This document shows, piece by piece, positions 54,163 through 63,931 of a DNA stretch of 64,000 nucleotides; position 1 is the first letter of the stretch; each line of letters starts with the position of its first letter. Position numbers and translations under genes: made by a program. Under the pieces are notes generated by a model. That model was not told the origin of the DNA. It saw only the letters and a program-made list of their open reading frames with translations, and ran no database searches. This DNA is from Sneathiella sp. P13V-1. GTDB taxonomy: Bacteria > Pseudomonadota > Alphaproteobacteria > Sneathiellales > Sneathiellaceae. The stretch lies in the NCBI RefSeq assembly GCF_015143595.1, contig NZ_WYEU01000002.1:1234180-1298179 (forward strand). Direction: 5' to 3'.

Positions 54163-55171
54163 TATTATACCCTTTCAAATATTCTCTATATTTCGAATTT
54201 CTGTCTTCAAGACAAAGCTAAACTATCAATCCCGTACACTAGATGACTGCAGTTTTACTGACCTAACTGCCATTCTTTCATTTTCTCCTCGCGCAATGGC
54301 GGTCTTAACTTCCTTCTCCTTTTTTGGCGGAGCCGGATCTATTTTTGAACTATTGGAGACGTTTGAACATAACGCGCTGAAGATCTTATCTAGCCCCTTC
54401 TCAATTTCCCCCCAGTGTGCTTAGGATGCACTCAAAAGCTTATCAGTTTGCATTGCGATATTTCGCTTCAAAGGATCGTTAGGAACAGCTAATTTTGCCT
54501 GGATCGGGTACGAAATAACGCGCCCGACTCCTTTGTTGTTTATATGTTTTTCTGTTTTCACCTGAGGGGTCCCTACTCGTTGGCTGTGTTTTAGGAGGAA
54601 CGTCGGTTTAACCGAACGTCAAAAACCGAATGGTATAACGCATCTTCTTGGAGATTGATTACACGCGGACTTTTCCAAGACAATCTGTTCTAGGGGGTGA
54701 AATAACCAATAGTCATATTGGTTATTGCGCATAGTAGAAAAGTAGGCTTCTCATTGGTTTTGCCTACCCTCGGAAACTACTCATGACGAGCAATATTTCA
54801 GCTATATTTGGCTTCTCATGGGCAAATCTTGTTGAGTCAATTCCTCGTTTGTGAAAAAACGAGGAATGCTAGTTTGAATAAACATCCTCCGAATAATCGC
54901 TAGAACAGCATTGGGTATAAAAAGCTAGTAAAGCCTATGCCTATCTTACAGCTATTCTAACGGTATCGTTTCAAATGCATCACAAATTTGCCGGCCCCTC
55001 CGTTTATCAATAAGCTTACCGTGTCACTAGGCTTGAGTATATTCCGAACCTGTTGTCAGCCATCTCGATTCTATACAATGAATCATTGGTTCGAATTCAA
55101 ATGTATTTTTTCTCCATTTATTCGGGATCGGAGGCCTCTTGTGAGCTTTCTCCTTCATTTAGAGTTTCCAA
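54163..55171. other. Gene-poor region between hflK and the entericidin gene
   Basis: About 1 kb without a gene I can support. On the minus strand near 54230-54425 an open stretch reads WGEIEKGLDKIF and ends VRSVKLQSSSVRD, lacking a start; it may be the tail of a lost gene. The rest shows several T-rich tracts only. Confidence 0.45.
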
Positions 55172-55330
55172 ATGATACATAAACTTACCCTCATCTTATT
55201 TGTTATCTCATTCGTCTTTACACTTGGCGCTTGCGGAGATACGTGGGGCGGCTTGAAAAAAGACACAGGTGAGAATATGGAAAGAACAGGTGGCGCTTTA
55301 GAGGATGCGGGCACAAAGGTCAAAGGATAG
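55172..55330 (+). CDS. ecnB: Entericidin-like small lipoprotein
   Basis: A 52-residue protein missed by ORF length limits. The lipobox LGAC at residues 18-21 follows a hydrophobic leader (LTLILFVISFVFTLGAC), giving a mature peptide GDTWGGLKKDTGENMERTGGALEDAGTKVKG after cleavage at Cys21. Entericidin A/B members share the C-G-D-T-x-G-x-x-D and G-x-A-I/L-x-x-A pattern. Such membrane lipopeptides are linked to lysis and stress; their role is not settled. It ends 5 bp before the desaturase gene and its stop lies within the desaturase ribosome site. Confidence 0.85.
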   Translation: MIHKLTLILFVISFVFTLGACGDTWGGLKKDTGENMERTGGALEDAGTKVKG

Positions 55331-55335
55331 CTTCT

Positions 55336-56427
55336 ATGATGAATCAAACTGATTGCAAAAATGGCAAGCAAAAGAGTGATAAGACAGATCTCATCGTTGA
55401 AGCCCCCCATTCCAGGTCTAACAAGCGGCAGGAACTTGCACGGCAATGGGCGAAAACAATCAAGCCCCATGCACGAGCATCGACAAGGCAAAGTGTCCTA
55501 CAAATTTTAAACACAACGTTGCCGTTGATCATACTGTGGGTGGCGATGTTATTCACAGTGAACAAAGCCTATTGGCTAACCCTTTTACTATCAGTACTTG
55601 CAGCCGCATTCACGGTTCGACTTTTTATGATCCAACATGACTGCGGACATCGGTCATTCTTTACCTCCCGCCGCCTGAATGATTTTGTTGGTACATTGAT
55701 CGGTATTGTAACGTTAACCCCACACGAATACTGGCGCAGCGCGCATAACATTCATCATGCCGCCTGCGGCAATCTAGAAAACCGTGGCATAGGCGATATT
55801 ACACTTCTTACAAAAGCAGAATATTTGAACTTACCGTTTTGGCGACGGCTGGCTTACCGACTGTACCGCAACCCTCTAATAATTTTAGGGATCGGGCCAA
55901 TCTATTTGTTCGTTTTTAAGAACCGGCTGCCACTGGATCTTATTTTCCAACGCCCAATGCTACTGATCAGTGTGATGCTCACAAACATCGGAATTGCCGG
56001 TACGATCGTCGGCCTTGGTTTAAGTTTTGGCTTTCTCGACATTATAAAAGTGCAGCTTCCTATCGTTCTACTATCTTCAACAATTGGTGTGTGGTTATTT
56101 TATGTTCAACACCAATTTGAATTCACATACTGGCAAAAAAACAAGGATTGGGATTTCTATGAATCCGCAATAGCTTCAAGTAGCTACTATGACTTACCGC
56201 AACCGCTCCGCTGGTTTTCAAGCGATATCGGCATTCATCATATCCATCATCTTTCGTGCCGCATTCCTAACTATAATCTTAAGGAATGTCTCACAGATAT
56301 TCCTACCCTTCGAACCCTCAACCGCATTGGCTTGCGAGAGAGTTTCCATTGCCTTCGATTTGCACTTTGGGATGAGGATGCTCAACGATTGATTTCGTTT
56401 AGAAAACTCCGCAAACTCAAAGCTTAA
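55336..56427 (+). CDS. Membrane fatty-acid desaturase
   Basis: A 363-residue desaturase of the delta-12/omega-6 type. The three histidine boxes are HDCGH (in MIQHDCGHRSFF), HNIHH (SAHNIHHAACG) and HIHHL (GIHHIHHLSCRIPNY), which hold the di-iron centre. About four membrane helices are present. It introduces a double bond into membrane lipids, which would keep membranes fluid in the cold. A HFE-type boundary box HQFEF is also seen. It is downstream of, and probably co-transcribed with, the entericidin gene. Confidence 0.9.
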   Translation: MMNQTDCKNGKQKSDKTDLIVEAPHSRSNKRQELARQWAKTIKPHARASTRQSVLQILNTTLPLIILWVAMLFTVNKAYWLTLLLSVLAAAFTVRLFMIQHDCGHRSFFTSRRLNDFVGTLIGIVTLTPHEYWRSAHNIHHAACGNLENRGIGDITLLTKAEYLNLPFWRRLAYRLYRNPLIILGIGPIYLFVFKNRLPLDLIFQRPMLLISVMLTNIGIAGTIVGLGLSFGFLDIIKVQLPIVLLSSTIGVWLFYVQHQFEFTYWQKNKDWDFYESAIASSSYYDLPQPLRWFSSDIGIHHIHHLSCRIPNYNLKECLTDIPTLRTLNRIGLRESFHCLRFALWDEDAQRLISFRKLRKLKA

Positions 56428-56460
56428 ACACTAAAACCTTTGCTGCGATTTTGTCAGGAT

Positions 56461-59400
56461 TCATGCTTTAGGCTCTTTTTTTGTGGTTTTCTTTCCAGAA
56501 TTTTTTAATTTTCTGCCCGCTGTAATTGCGAGCCGAGCAAGCTCTGGTAAGGATTTCGTTTCTGTCTTTGTCATAACTGCGGCCCGGTGATTTTCAACTG
56601 TGCGCTGACTGATGCCTAGATCCGCTGCTATATTCTTGCTAGGTTGACCTGCAAGAACCAGTTCCATAATTTGCCTTTGCCGTGTTGTGAGACCTTCGAT
56701 CCGCCGTATTGCGTCGTCCTGAAACTCTGATAACTTGACTTCATTCTGAGAAAGGTCCAGCGCGCGTTCAACACTTGTGATCAGCTTGTTTGGATCTAGG
56801 GGTTTCTCGATAAAGTCCAAAGCCCCTGCTTTCATTGCCTGGACAGCCATTGCGACGTCACCATTACCAGTAATCACGATAGTCGGAAGCTGGGCGTTTT
56901 TTTCTTTTAACACTTCAAGCAATTCAACTCCACTCATCCCCGGAAGAAAAGCGTCAATTAGAAGGCATGCCTGGTGACCGCTGCGGTATGTTTCCAGAAA
57001 GGCTTCAGCCGTTTCAAAAACTTCTACACCCCGGCCTTTGTCAACGAAGAGTTCCTGAACGGCCTCCCGAATATGACTATCGTCGTCTACCACAAAAATA
57101 AGTGGTAAGTCAGGTTCATAATCCACTGGTTTTTGACTAGAACTCTTTTCCAAATGTGAGGAAGCAAGCAAATTCTGGATGGATTGTAGCAAGTCTTCTG
57201 GGTTGACCGGCTTGTCCAGCTTTAAGCAGTCGTGTCCTGCAATCAAGCGCAGGGTCGAGGTCGAAATATCACCCGTCAAAATGATTGCAGGAATACTTAG
57301 ACCGATCCTTTCTCTTGTATTCTCTACAAGCTCCAAACCGTTCACACCTTTGGGTAAGTTGAAATCGGAAATAATCAGGTCCGGTTGATCGTCACCGTGA
57401 ACCGGAAGTTTAGCAGCCAGGACTCCGTCCTGCGCTGTCATCGTTTCATAACCCTCGGTACTCAGAAGAAGTTCCAAGAGATCCAAAACATCAGGATCGT
57501 CTTCAACAATTAGAATTTTCCCGGCTCGACAAGCACTACCTTTTTGTTCCCGTTCTTTATTCGCGCCAAATATGTTCTTGGTTAAGTTTGGTATCTCCGT
57601 TGCTATTAAGACATCAACTGAAAAGACAGAACCTTTGGAGGGCAACGATCTAACATGCAACGAATGCCCCAGAAGTTCCCCAAGCCTTTGTACAATGGAC
57701 AGACCAAGTCCCAGACCAAGTCGCCGCTCACGGGCTTCATTATTGATTTGATGGTACTCTTCAAAAATCGCTTTGTATTCCCCTTCAGGAATACCGATAC
57801 CCGTATCCCAAACCTGAATACTGAGTGTGTTTCCATGACGTCGACATCCAAGTAAAATCTTACCTTTTTTAGTATATTTTATGGCATTTGCGAGTAGGTT
57901 ACGGATCATTTGTTCCAGCAATCGCTGATCGCTATGAATATACAGGTTACTAGGGACTGTGCGAAAAGCTAGCCCCTGTGCCTGTGCATGATATCCAAAT
58001 TCACTGCTTAAACGATCAAGCATTTCAGCAATCGGAAAATCAATTTTATCGACTTTTACCGTACCCGCATCAATTTGGTTAATATCAAGCAGAGCATTCA
58101 ACATACCCGACATCGCGCCCAATGTTTCTTCCATCCGGCCGAGCAATTTTTTTGCGGGAGCTCCTTCAACCAATTTGGCTAAAATCCCTTGCAAGAGCGC
58201 AAGTGTTTGCAAGGGCTGTCGGAGATCATGACTAGCTGCAGATAGGAAGCGTGATTTCGCCTCGTTCGCCAGTTCCGCCCGCGATTTAGTTGCCTCCAGT
58301 TCCATTGACGTTTGTTTGCGTTCGGTAATATCGACAAAAGTAATGACAACGCCAGCTACCAAATCGCTCTGGGCTCTATAGGGAAATACTCGAATGACAT
58401 ACCAATCACCCTTTTTGGTAACAATTTCCCGCTCGAAAGCTTCCTCTCTCTGCAATACAGTCTGGGCATCTGCTAACAGAATATCATTCGAGATCAACGT
58501 ATTAAGGTCTCTGAGAGGCCTACCAATGTCACCTGCTATGAGGTTAAAAAGTGATTTTATAGCTGGGGTAAAGAAGCGAATATTAAAGTTTCTATCAAGA
58601 AAAAGTGTAGCAACGTCAGTGCTAAAAAGGACGTTTTGTAGGTCATTGGACGTCGTTCGCTGCTGATCAAGGGCCTCTTGAAGTTGATTATTGAGCGCCG
58701 TCAGTTCCTCATTCAGTGATTGTAGTTCCTCCTTGGAAGTCAGCAGCTCCTCGTTTGTAGACTGGTACTCTTCACTTGCTGATTTAATTTCATGATTAAG
58801 CGTTATTTGTTCAGCATTTGATTCTTCAAGGTTGCGGATCGCCCCCTCAAGTTCAGCTCTGGTTTCCTTCAGTTCCAGTTCGAGTTTAAGCTCGCGCGGT
58901 GTTACTTCCTTCGCTGCCGCTCCGACATCTGCCATCGTATCGTTAGATGGCTCCTTAAAACAGACCAGCAAGAGTTCATCATCTTCGTTCAAAACCGGTT
59001 CAACAATGATATTGAATCTTTCACCTTGATCTGTTGTACCTCCATCTATGGTAATCAATCTATTTGTCTCGATGGACCGATGAACGGCAGAGCGGAGTTT
59101 TGTTCGTAGAGTTGGCCGGATCATGGCGAAGAGATCCTGTGTTGGAAGACCTGATGCCACACGCAAATAACGATCTGTAGGCCCCAACGAATATAAAATC
59201 TCAAATTTTCGGTTAATCAGTACAACAGCAGGGGCATAATTTTCCAGAACCAATCGCTGGTAAATATCTGCTAGCCCAGCCTGTGGGGAGGTTTTCTTGT
59301 CTTGTTTAGATTGAACTACCGGTTGAATATTGAAAGTATTTCGGACAGGTATCTGGACTTTGCTTGTCTGACGATGAACGACATGCCGATAAAGCCCATA

Positions 59401-60873
59401 GGTCTTGGATATTACTGCAAAACGTTTATCTGTAATATTAATACTCTCCGATCCGCCAAGCAACAACACACCGTTCTTGTGCAGCGAAAAATGGAAAACT
59501 GAAATAATCTTCGTTTGAGCTGCGGGCTCCAGGTAAATGAGAAGGTTCCGACAAGACACAAAATCAAGTCGCGAGAAGGGCGGGTCTCCCAGAACATCAT
59601 GCACTGTAAAAATGACCGTGCTACGTAGTTCTTCTGTGACCCTATAACTATGATCTTCTTTAACAAAGAATCGATTAAGCCGAGCCGGAGTTAATTCAGC
59701 CTCAATTGCATCTGGATATAGACCTTCTCGGGCCTGAGCAATTGCATCCGGATCAACGTCGGATGCAAAGACTTGCAGCTTGATGTCATGACCTGATGCC
59801 GCAATTTCCTCCAGAAACAACATCGCCAGAGAATATGCCTCTTGGCCTGTACTACAGCCGGCACTCCAGATCCTTACCGGCTGCCCAGATACCTTGTTTG
59901 CTACAATTTTGGGGATAATATCCCGGACCAGACTATCAAATACCTCTACATCCCGGAAAAAACTTGTGACATTAATCAGTAAATCGTTAGCCAAATGCTC
60001 TAATTCATCGGGATCGCTTCTTAAAATTTCAAGATAGCGGCTCACATCACCTTCAACATTCGATATCCCTATCCGTCTTTCTATACGGCGTTGGATCGTC
60101 CCTGTTTTATATTGTGAAAAATTATAGCTTGTCCGCGTACGCAGCAAATTCACAATTTCCGGCAGCCAACTCTCAAGAAAGTCAATTTCGGATAAACCTA
60201 CTTGAATATCCCCCGTTGATATCTGCTGGTCAAATCTAAGTATTGCTGCTGGTATTTTATCAACAGGCAAAACAATATCTACTAGACCTGTCATAATGGC
60301 ACTTCGCGGCATCCCATCATACTCAGCGTCTTCCGGCTCTTGCGCAATTACGAGACCATTATTTTCATTTATCGCTCTCAAACCTGTGCTGCCATCGTTT
60401 CCCGTCCCAGAGAGAACAACACACATCGCCCTCGAACCATAGACTTCCGCCATTGAACTCAACAAGTAATCAAACGGCAAGCGAGTACTATTACCTTCTT
60501 GTGGTAGAGTGAGTTTCAGAACATCCCCAGCAAGCGATAAATAATACCCCGGTGGAATGATATAAAGATGATCTGGCCTAAGTGACATGTCGTTTTTCGC
60601 TTGCACAACTTTCAACGAAGTATGGCTACCCAACAAATCAACCAGTAGACTTTCATGGGTTGGATCCAAATGTTGCACAAGGAGATAGGCCATCCGGGTC
60701 TCAGCCGGTAACGCTTGAAGAAATTTTTTGCAAGCGTCAAGCCCCCCGGCTGAGGCGCCGATCGCAACAACGGAATAATGTGAAGTGGACCCCGACTGCT
60801 CAGACGTCAACGCATTACTCTTTTTTGATCGAGGTAAAGGAGTTAATTTTGAAGGTGGTGCTTTTTTTCTCAT
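56461..60873 (-). CDS. CheB-CheR-PAS-histidine kinase-receiver-receiver-LuxR fusion
   Basis: A 1470-residue single-chain signalling protein. Domain order: CheB methylesterase (33-216; Ser41 in GASAGG, His68, Asp160), CheR methyltransferase (227-496; SAM site IWSAGCSTGQEAYSLAM), PAS-like (about 535-640), long coiled coil (650-745), PAS (745-855), HisKA with His882 in SHDLRQPLQ, HATPase (990-1090), receiver 1 (phospho-Asp1170 in IISDFNLP), receiver 2 (Asp1307 in LLIDAFLPG) and a LuxR helix-turn-helix (1392-1456). The last two domains are FixJ-like. The ATG at 60873 has AAGGTAGG upstream; a start 27 bp earlier lacks one. It unites protein methylation and a complete phosphorelay with DNA binding. 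No chemotaxis genes lie near. Confidence 0.93.
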   Translation of the reverse strand: MRKKAPPSKLTPLPRSKKSNALTSEQSGSTSHYSVVAIGASAGGLDACKKFLQALPAETRMAYLLVQHLDPTHESLLVDLLGSHTSLKVVQAKNDMSLRPDHLYIIPPGYYLSLAGDVLKLTLPQEGNSTRLPFDYLLSSMAEVYGSRAMCVVLSGTGNDGSTGLRAINENNGLVIAQEPEDAEYDGMPRSAIMTGLVDIVLPVDKIPAAILRFDQQISTGDIQVGLSEIDFLESWLPEIVNLLRTRTSYNFSQYKTGTIQRRIERRIGISNVEGDVSRYLEILRSDPDELEHLANDLLINVTSFFRDVEVFDSLVRDIIPKIVANKVSGQPVRIWSAGCSTGQEAYSLAMLFLEEIAASGHDIKLQVFASDVDPDAIAQAREGLYPDAIEAELTPARLNRFFVKEDHSYRVTEELRSTVIFTVHDVLGDPPFSRLDFVSCRNLLIYLEPAAQTKIISVFHFSLHKNGVLLLGGSESINITDKRFAVISKTYGLYRHVVHRQTSKVQIPVRNTFNIQPVVQSKQDKKTSPQAGLADIYQRLVLENYAPAVVLINRKFEILYSLGPTDRYLRVASGLPTQDLFAMIRPTLRTKLRSAVHRSIETNRLITIDGGTTDQGERFNIIVEPVLNEDDELLLVCFKEPSNDTMADVGAAAKEVTPRELKLELELKETRAELEGAIRNLEESNAEQITLNHEIKSASEEYQSTNEELLTSKEELQSLNEELTALNNQLQEALDQQRTTSNDLQNVLFSTDVATLFLDRNFNIRFFTPAIKSLFNLIAGDIGRPLRDLNTLISNDILLADAQTVLQREEAFEREIVTKKGDWYVIRVFPYRAQSDLVAGVVITFVDITERKQTSMELEATKSRAELANEAKSRFLSAASHDLRQPLQTLALLQGILAKLVEGAPAKKLLGRMEETLGAMSGMLNALLDINQIDAGTVKVDKIDFPIAEMLDRLSSEFGYHAQAQGLAFRTVPSNLYIHSDQRLLEQMIRNLLANAIKYTKKGKILLGCRRHGNTLSIQVWDTGIGIPEGEYKAIFEEYHQINNEARERRLGLGLGLSIVQRLGELLGHSLHVRSLPSKGSVFSVDVLIATEIPNLTKNIFGANKEREQKGSACRAGKILIVEDDPDVLDLLELLLSTEGYETMTAQDGVLAAKLPVHGDDQPDLIISDFNLPKGVNGLELVENTRERIGLSIPAIILTGDISTSTLRLIAGHDCLKLDKPVNPEDLLQSIQNLLASSHLEKSSSQKPVDYEPDLPLIFVVDDDSHIREAVQELFVDKGRGVEVFETAEAFLETYRSGHQACLLIDAFLPGMSGVELLEVLKEKNAQLPTIVITGNGDVAMAVQAMKAGALDFIEKPLDPNKLITSVERALDLSQNEVKLSEFQDDAIRRIEGLTTRQRQIMELVLAGQPSKNIAADLGISQRTVENHRAAVMTKTETKSLPELARLAITAGRKLKNSGKKTTKKEPKA

Positions 60874-61683
60874 ATAACCTACCTTCTTTTCATTAAGCAT
60901 AATTTTATTTAAGCATTGAGAGAAACAGGTAGAGGAGTAATATTTCAGAGATAATAAACGCTAAATTAATGTTGCGTTGAAAAAAAATTTTGTTCCTACG
61001 GAAAATCATTTGAAACAGTGCAAATAACTGCATAATAATGCAGAAATATATACTAATTTACGTCAACAATCAATCAAAATAGAAACTCAATTTTAATTCT
61101 AGTATACCTCTCCAATAAAATTTTTCTTTAATACATTTCTTACAAAACTAACTCTAATATTTATCGTCATCTAAGTATAGGCCCAAGAATTTCCTATGCC
61201 TACTTGATGTAGAACTCTTCACTAAGGTAGTCTTAAGAGAGTTCGAGTACGCGATTAGGCGGGTTTGCATTTCTTCTTACCAATGCTTTGAGGGAGATTA
61301 CCCTGCCTACGAAAAGATTAGAGACAGACACTTTGGGCGAAATCGCCGTACTCATATGTTCCAGTTTCGAAAATTTAACCTTTATCGAAAAAATATCATA
61401 AGTTGTATAATTTAATTAACAAACCACTATTACTATATGATACCCTTATTCTTCCAATCAATGCGATTATTGTGACCTGTCTTATGGCCCGATCAAAACG
61501 CCATATTGACGTCAATAACTACAACACCACCTTTAGCTGATAAATAAGCACATATACACCATGGACCTCAGACAAACAGAACACTGCGTTCCTAATCTTC
61601 GTTCATCCCATGCAGAGATCTAGTTTTAATTGCCAAGACAGTGCCCGTAATCCCATTGGACTGAATTAGCACAGGAGCCAGAT
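60874..61683. other. AT-rich non-coding region
   Basis: 810 bp between the giant regulator and the SLC13 gene, rich in A and T, without a supported gene. It should contain the promoters of both divergent genes; no clear operator or RNA was recognised. Confidence 0.55.
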
Positions 61684-63543
61684 ATGACCACGGCACTTAC
61701 AGGAACAGTTCATATGTGGATAACATACCTGCTGGTCATAGCTTCGATTATTGGCTTCGCCTCGGAACGTATTCGGATAGAAGTTACTTCCCTTTTGATA
61801 TTGGCCGCTATGCTAGCCACATTCGAACTTTTCCCCATCACAAATTTCAATGAAGAAAATCCCTTAAATTCTACTCGTTTGCTTATTGGCTTTGCCAACC
61901 CTGCTCTAGTTGCAGTATTGGCACTGCAAGTGATCGGTAACGGCCTGCGACGCTCCGGTGCGCTGGATTGGGTTCTCAAATTATTTCTCAAGCACACAGG
62001 TAAACGCAGCAAATTAGCCATCTTCATCAGTTTCGCAACTGTATTTGTAGTTAGTCCCTTCGTAAACAATACGCCGGTAGTAGTAATCTTCATCCCGATC
62101 CTTGAAACCATATCAAGGCGCCATTTCATGAGTCCTAGCTCGCTAATGATGCCACTCTCCTTCATCGCTATCTTGGCCGGCATGACGACATTGGTGGGCT
62201 CCTCCACCAATCTTCTGGTATCCGGCACCCTCGGTCAGTTGGGTGAAGAACCGCTTGGTTTCTTCGATTTCACGATTCCTGGGCTCATACTGGCTGGCAC
62301 CGGCCTTTTATATATTTTATTTGTCATGCCACACCTATTGCCTCAACGTCATTCACCATTTCAACGCTTCATCACCGACAGATCCCGACACTTCATCGCA
62401 CAGTTGACAGTTGGGTCTGAAGCAAAGTTAATTGGGGCTAACGCAAAATTTAATCTACTTGGAATACGCGGCACTCGCCTTCTTCTTGTACAACGTGGAG
62501 AGCACTCCGTTGGAACACCCTTTAGTAACCTCAAAATATGCCAGGGGGATATTTTGATCGTTATGGCAACGCAAACTGCGCTGGCCGAAACACAAACAAA
62601 ATTTCCACGTCTCATGTTCAGTGCATCTGGAAAGTTGGATCTCCCAAAAGACGAAAATGATCACAAAACATGGCTTACCAACGACCAACTTGTTGTTGAG
62701 GCCATGGTTGCACCAGGTTCCGGATTAGCAGGACACACCCTAAAAGAAATCGGATTCCGCGCCCGTTACAACTGCCTTGTGTTGGGAATAGAGAGGCATT
62801 CACGGGTGATCCGTCGTCATTTGACTGACACTATGCTCCAGGAGGGTGACGTTCTGGTGCTACAGGGAAATACTCAAACATTGGATAATATGCGCGAACA
62901 GCGTAATCTCATACTGCTAGACGGGAGCATACAGCCAGTTCCCAGTGCCCGGAATGCAAAAAATGCTGGGATTATTTTCACGGCTACGATCATAACTGCA
63001 TCTACGGGCATTCTGCCAATTGCTGCAGCAGCGGTTATTGGTGTCGTGCTGATGCTGATAACCAGAGTTCTCACACTCCCTCAAGCCACCGCAGCTCTGG
63101 ATCAACGTATATTTCTAATGGTAGGTACATCTCTAGCACTCGGTGCGGCTATGCTGGAAACCGGCGCAGCTTCCTATCTCGCTCAAGGTGTCATTGCGGT
63201 GGTGGGTTCTTTTGGCCCAGTCGTTGTCTTATCAACCTTGTTCCTTTTAGTGGCATTTTTGACCAACATAATGTCCAACAACGCTACAGCAATTATATTT
63301 ACCCCAATAGCCCTTAGTCTTGCAAGTAGCCTCCACACCTCGCCTACACCCTTTATCCTAGCTGTCCTGTTTGGCGCAAACTGCTCCTTTGCAACTCCTA
63401 TTAGTTACCAAACCAATCTACTCGTCATGAGTCCTGGATATTATCGCTTTAAAGATTTTATACGGGCAGGTGGACCACTTGTAATAATCTTGTGGATTGC
63501 CTTTAGTCTTTTTATACCCCGGTATTATGGAATACTTCATTAA
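61684..63543 (+). CDS. SLC13/DASS-family permease with RCK_C domains
   Basis: A 619-residue inner-membrane transporter with about eleven to twelve helices in two halves (1-220 and 420-619). The paired motifs VVSPFVNNTPVVVIFIPI and FLTNIMSNNATAIIFTPIAL are the DASS dicarboxylate/sulfate SNT signature. Between them (about 230-400) are two RCK_C (TrkA-C) domains. It probably imports sulfate, dicarboxylate or a related anion. ACAGGAGCCAGAT precedes the ATG. It is the last gene inside the repeat-flanked block. Confidence 0.9.
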   Translation: MTTALTGTVHMWITYLLVIASIIGFASERIRIEVTSLLILAAMLATFELFPITNFNEENPLNSTRLLIGFANPALVAVLALQVIGNGLRRSGALDWVLKLFLKHTGKRSKLAIFISFATVFVVSPFVNNTPVVVIFIPILETISRRHFMSPSSLMMPLSFIAILAGMTTLVGSSTNLLVSGTLGQLGEEPLGFFDFTIPGLILAGTGLLYILFVMPHLLPQRHSPFQRFITDRSRHFIAQLTVGSEAKLIGANAKFNLLGIRGTRLLLVQRGEHSVGTPFSNLKICQGDILIVMATQTALAETQTKFPRLMFSASGKLDLPKDENDHKTWLTNDQLVVEAMVAPGSGLAGHTLKEIGFRARYNCLVLGIERHSRVIRRHLTDTMLQEGDVLVLQGNTQTLDNMREQRNLILLDGSIQPVPSARNAKNAGIIFTATIITASTGILPIAAAAVIGVVLMLITRVLTLPQATAALDQRIFLMVGTSLALGAAMLETGAASYLAQGVIAVVGSFGPVVVLSTLFLLVAFLTNIMSNNATAIIFTPIALSLASSLHTSPTPFILAVLFGANCSFATPISYQTNLLVMSPGYYRFKDFIRAGGPLVIILWIAFSLFIPRYYGILH

Positions 63544-63575
63544 AGGCAAATAAAGCTGTTTTAGGTAAGGTTTCA

Positions 63576-63704
63576 TTTATTTGCCCCATCTTTGCGGCTT
63601 TGCCGCTTGTCGGGCTCCTTGGGAGGTTCATTCACCGTGCCCCGTTACAAAGTTTAAGGGCCCGCCCTCTAGTGAGGACGAGCCCTTAAATTGGTTGCGG
63701 GGGC
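63576..63704 (+). repeat. 129-bp direct repeat, right copy
   Basis: Perfect copy of 48326-48454, 15,250 bp away. The long hairpin is at 63653-63690. Here the match to the tRNA tail goes on: 63692-63711 equals 20 bases of the 3' end of the initiator tRNA at 63855, on the same strand. Confidence 0.95.
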
Positions 63705-63818
63705 AGGATTTAGCGTCGCTTTGCTCCGTAGCGTCTGGCGCGCTATCGCGCTGGCCGCGAACCTCGGACAGCCTTGAAGGCTTTCCTTAAGGCTCACTTC
63801 ATGGACCACACAACCAAC
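63705..63818. other. Spacer with GC-rich hairpins
   Basis: Sequence between the right repeat and the tRNA terminator; contains GCGCGC-TATC-GCGC and short complementary words (AAGGCTTTCCTTAAGG region) but no gene. Confidence 0.4.
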
Positions 63819-63846
63819 AAAAAAGGCCCCACCTTACGGTAGGGCC
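63819..63846 (-). terminator. Terminator of the initiator tRNA gene
   Basis: Stem GGCCCTACC/GGTGGGGCC with one mismatch and a 4-base loop, followed on the minus strand by six T residues, 8 bp after the tRNA 3' end. Confidence 0.82.
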
Positions 63847-63852
63847 ATTTTT

Positions 63853-63931
<79 letters not shown>

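Noticed and set aside
54230..54425. Possible small minus-strand gene beside hflK
   Set aside because: Open for about 60 codons but without start codon, ribosome site or recognisable motif; noted only in the region entry.
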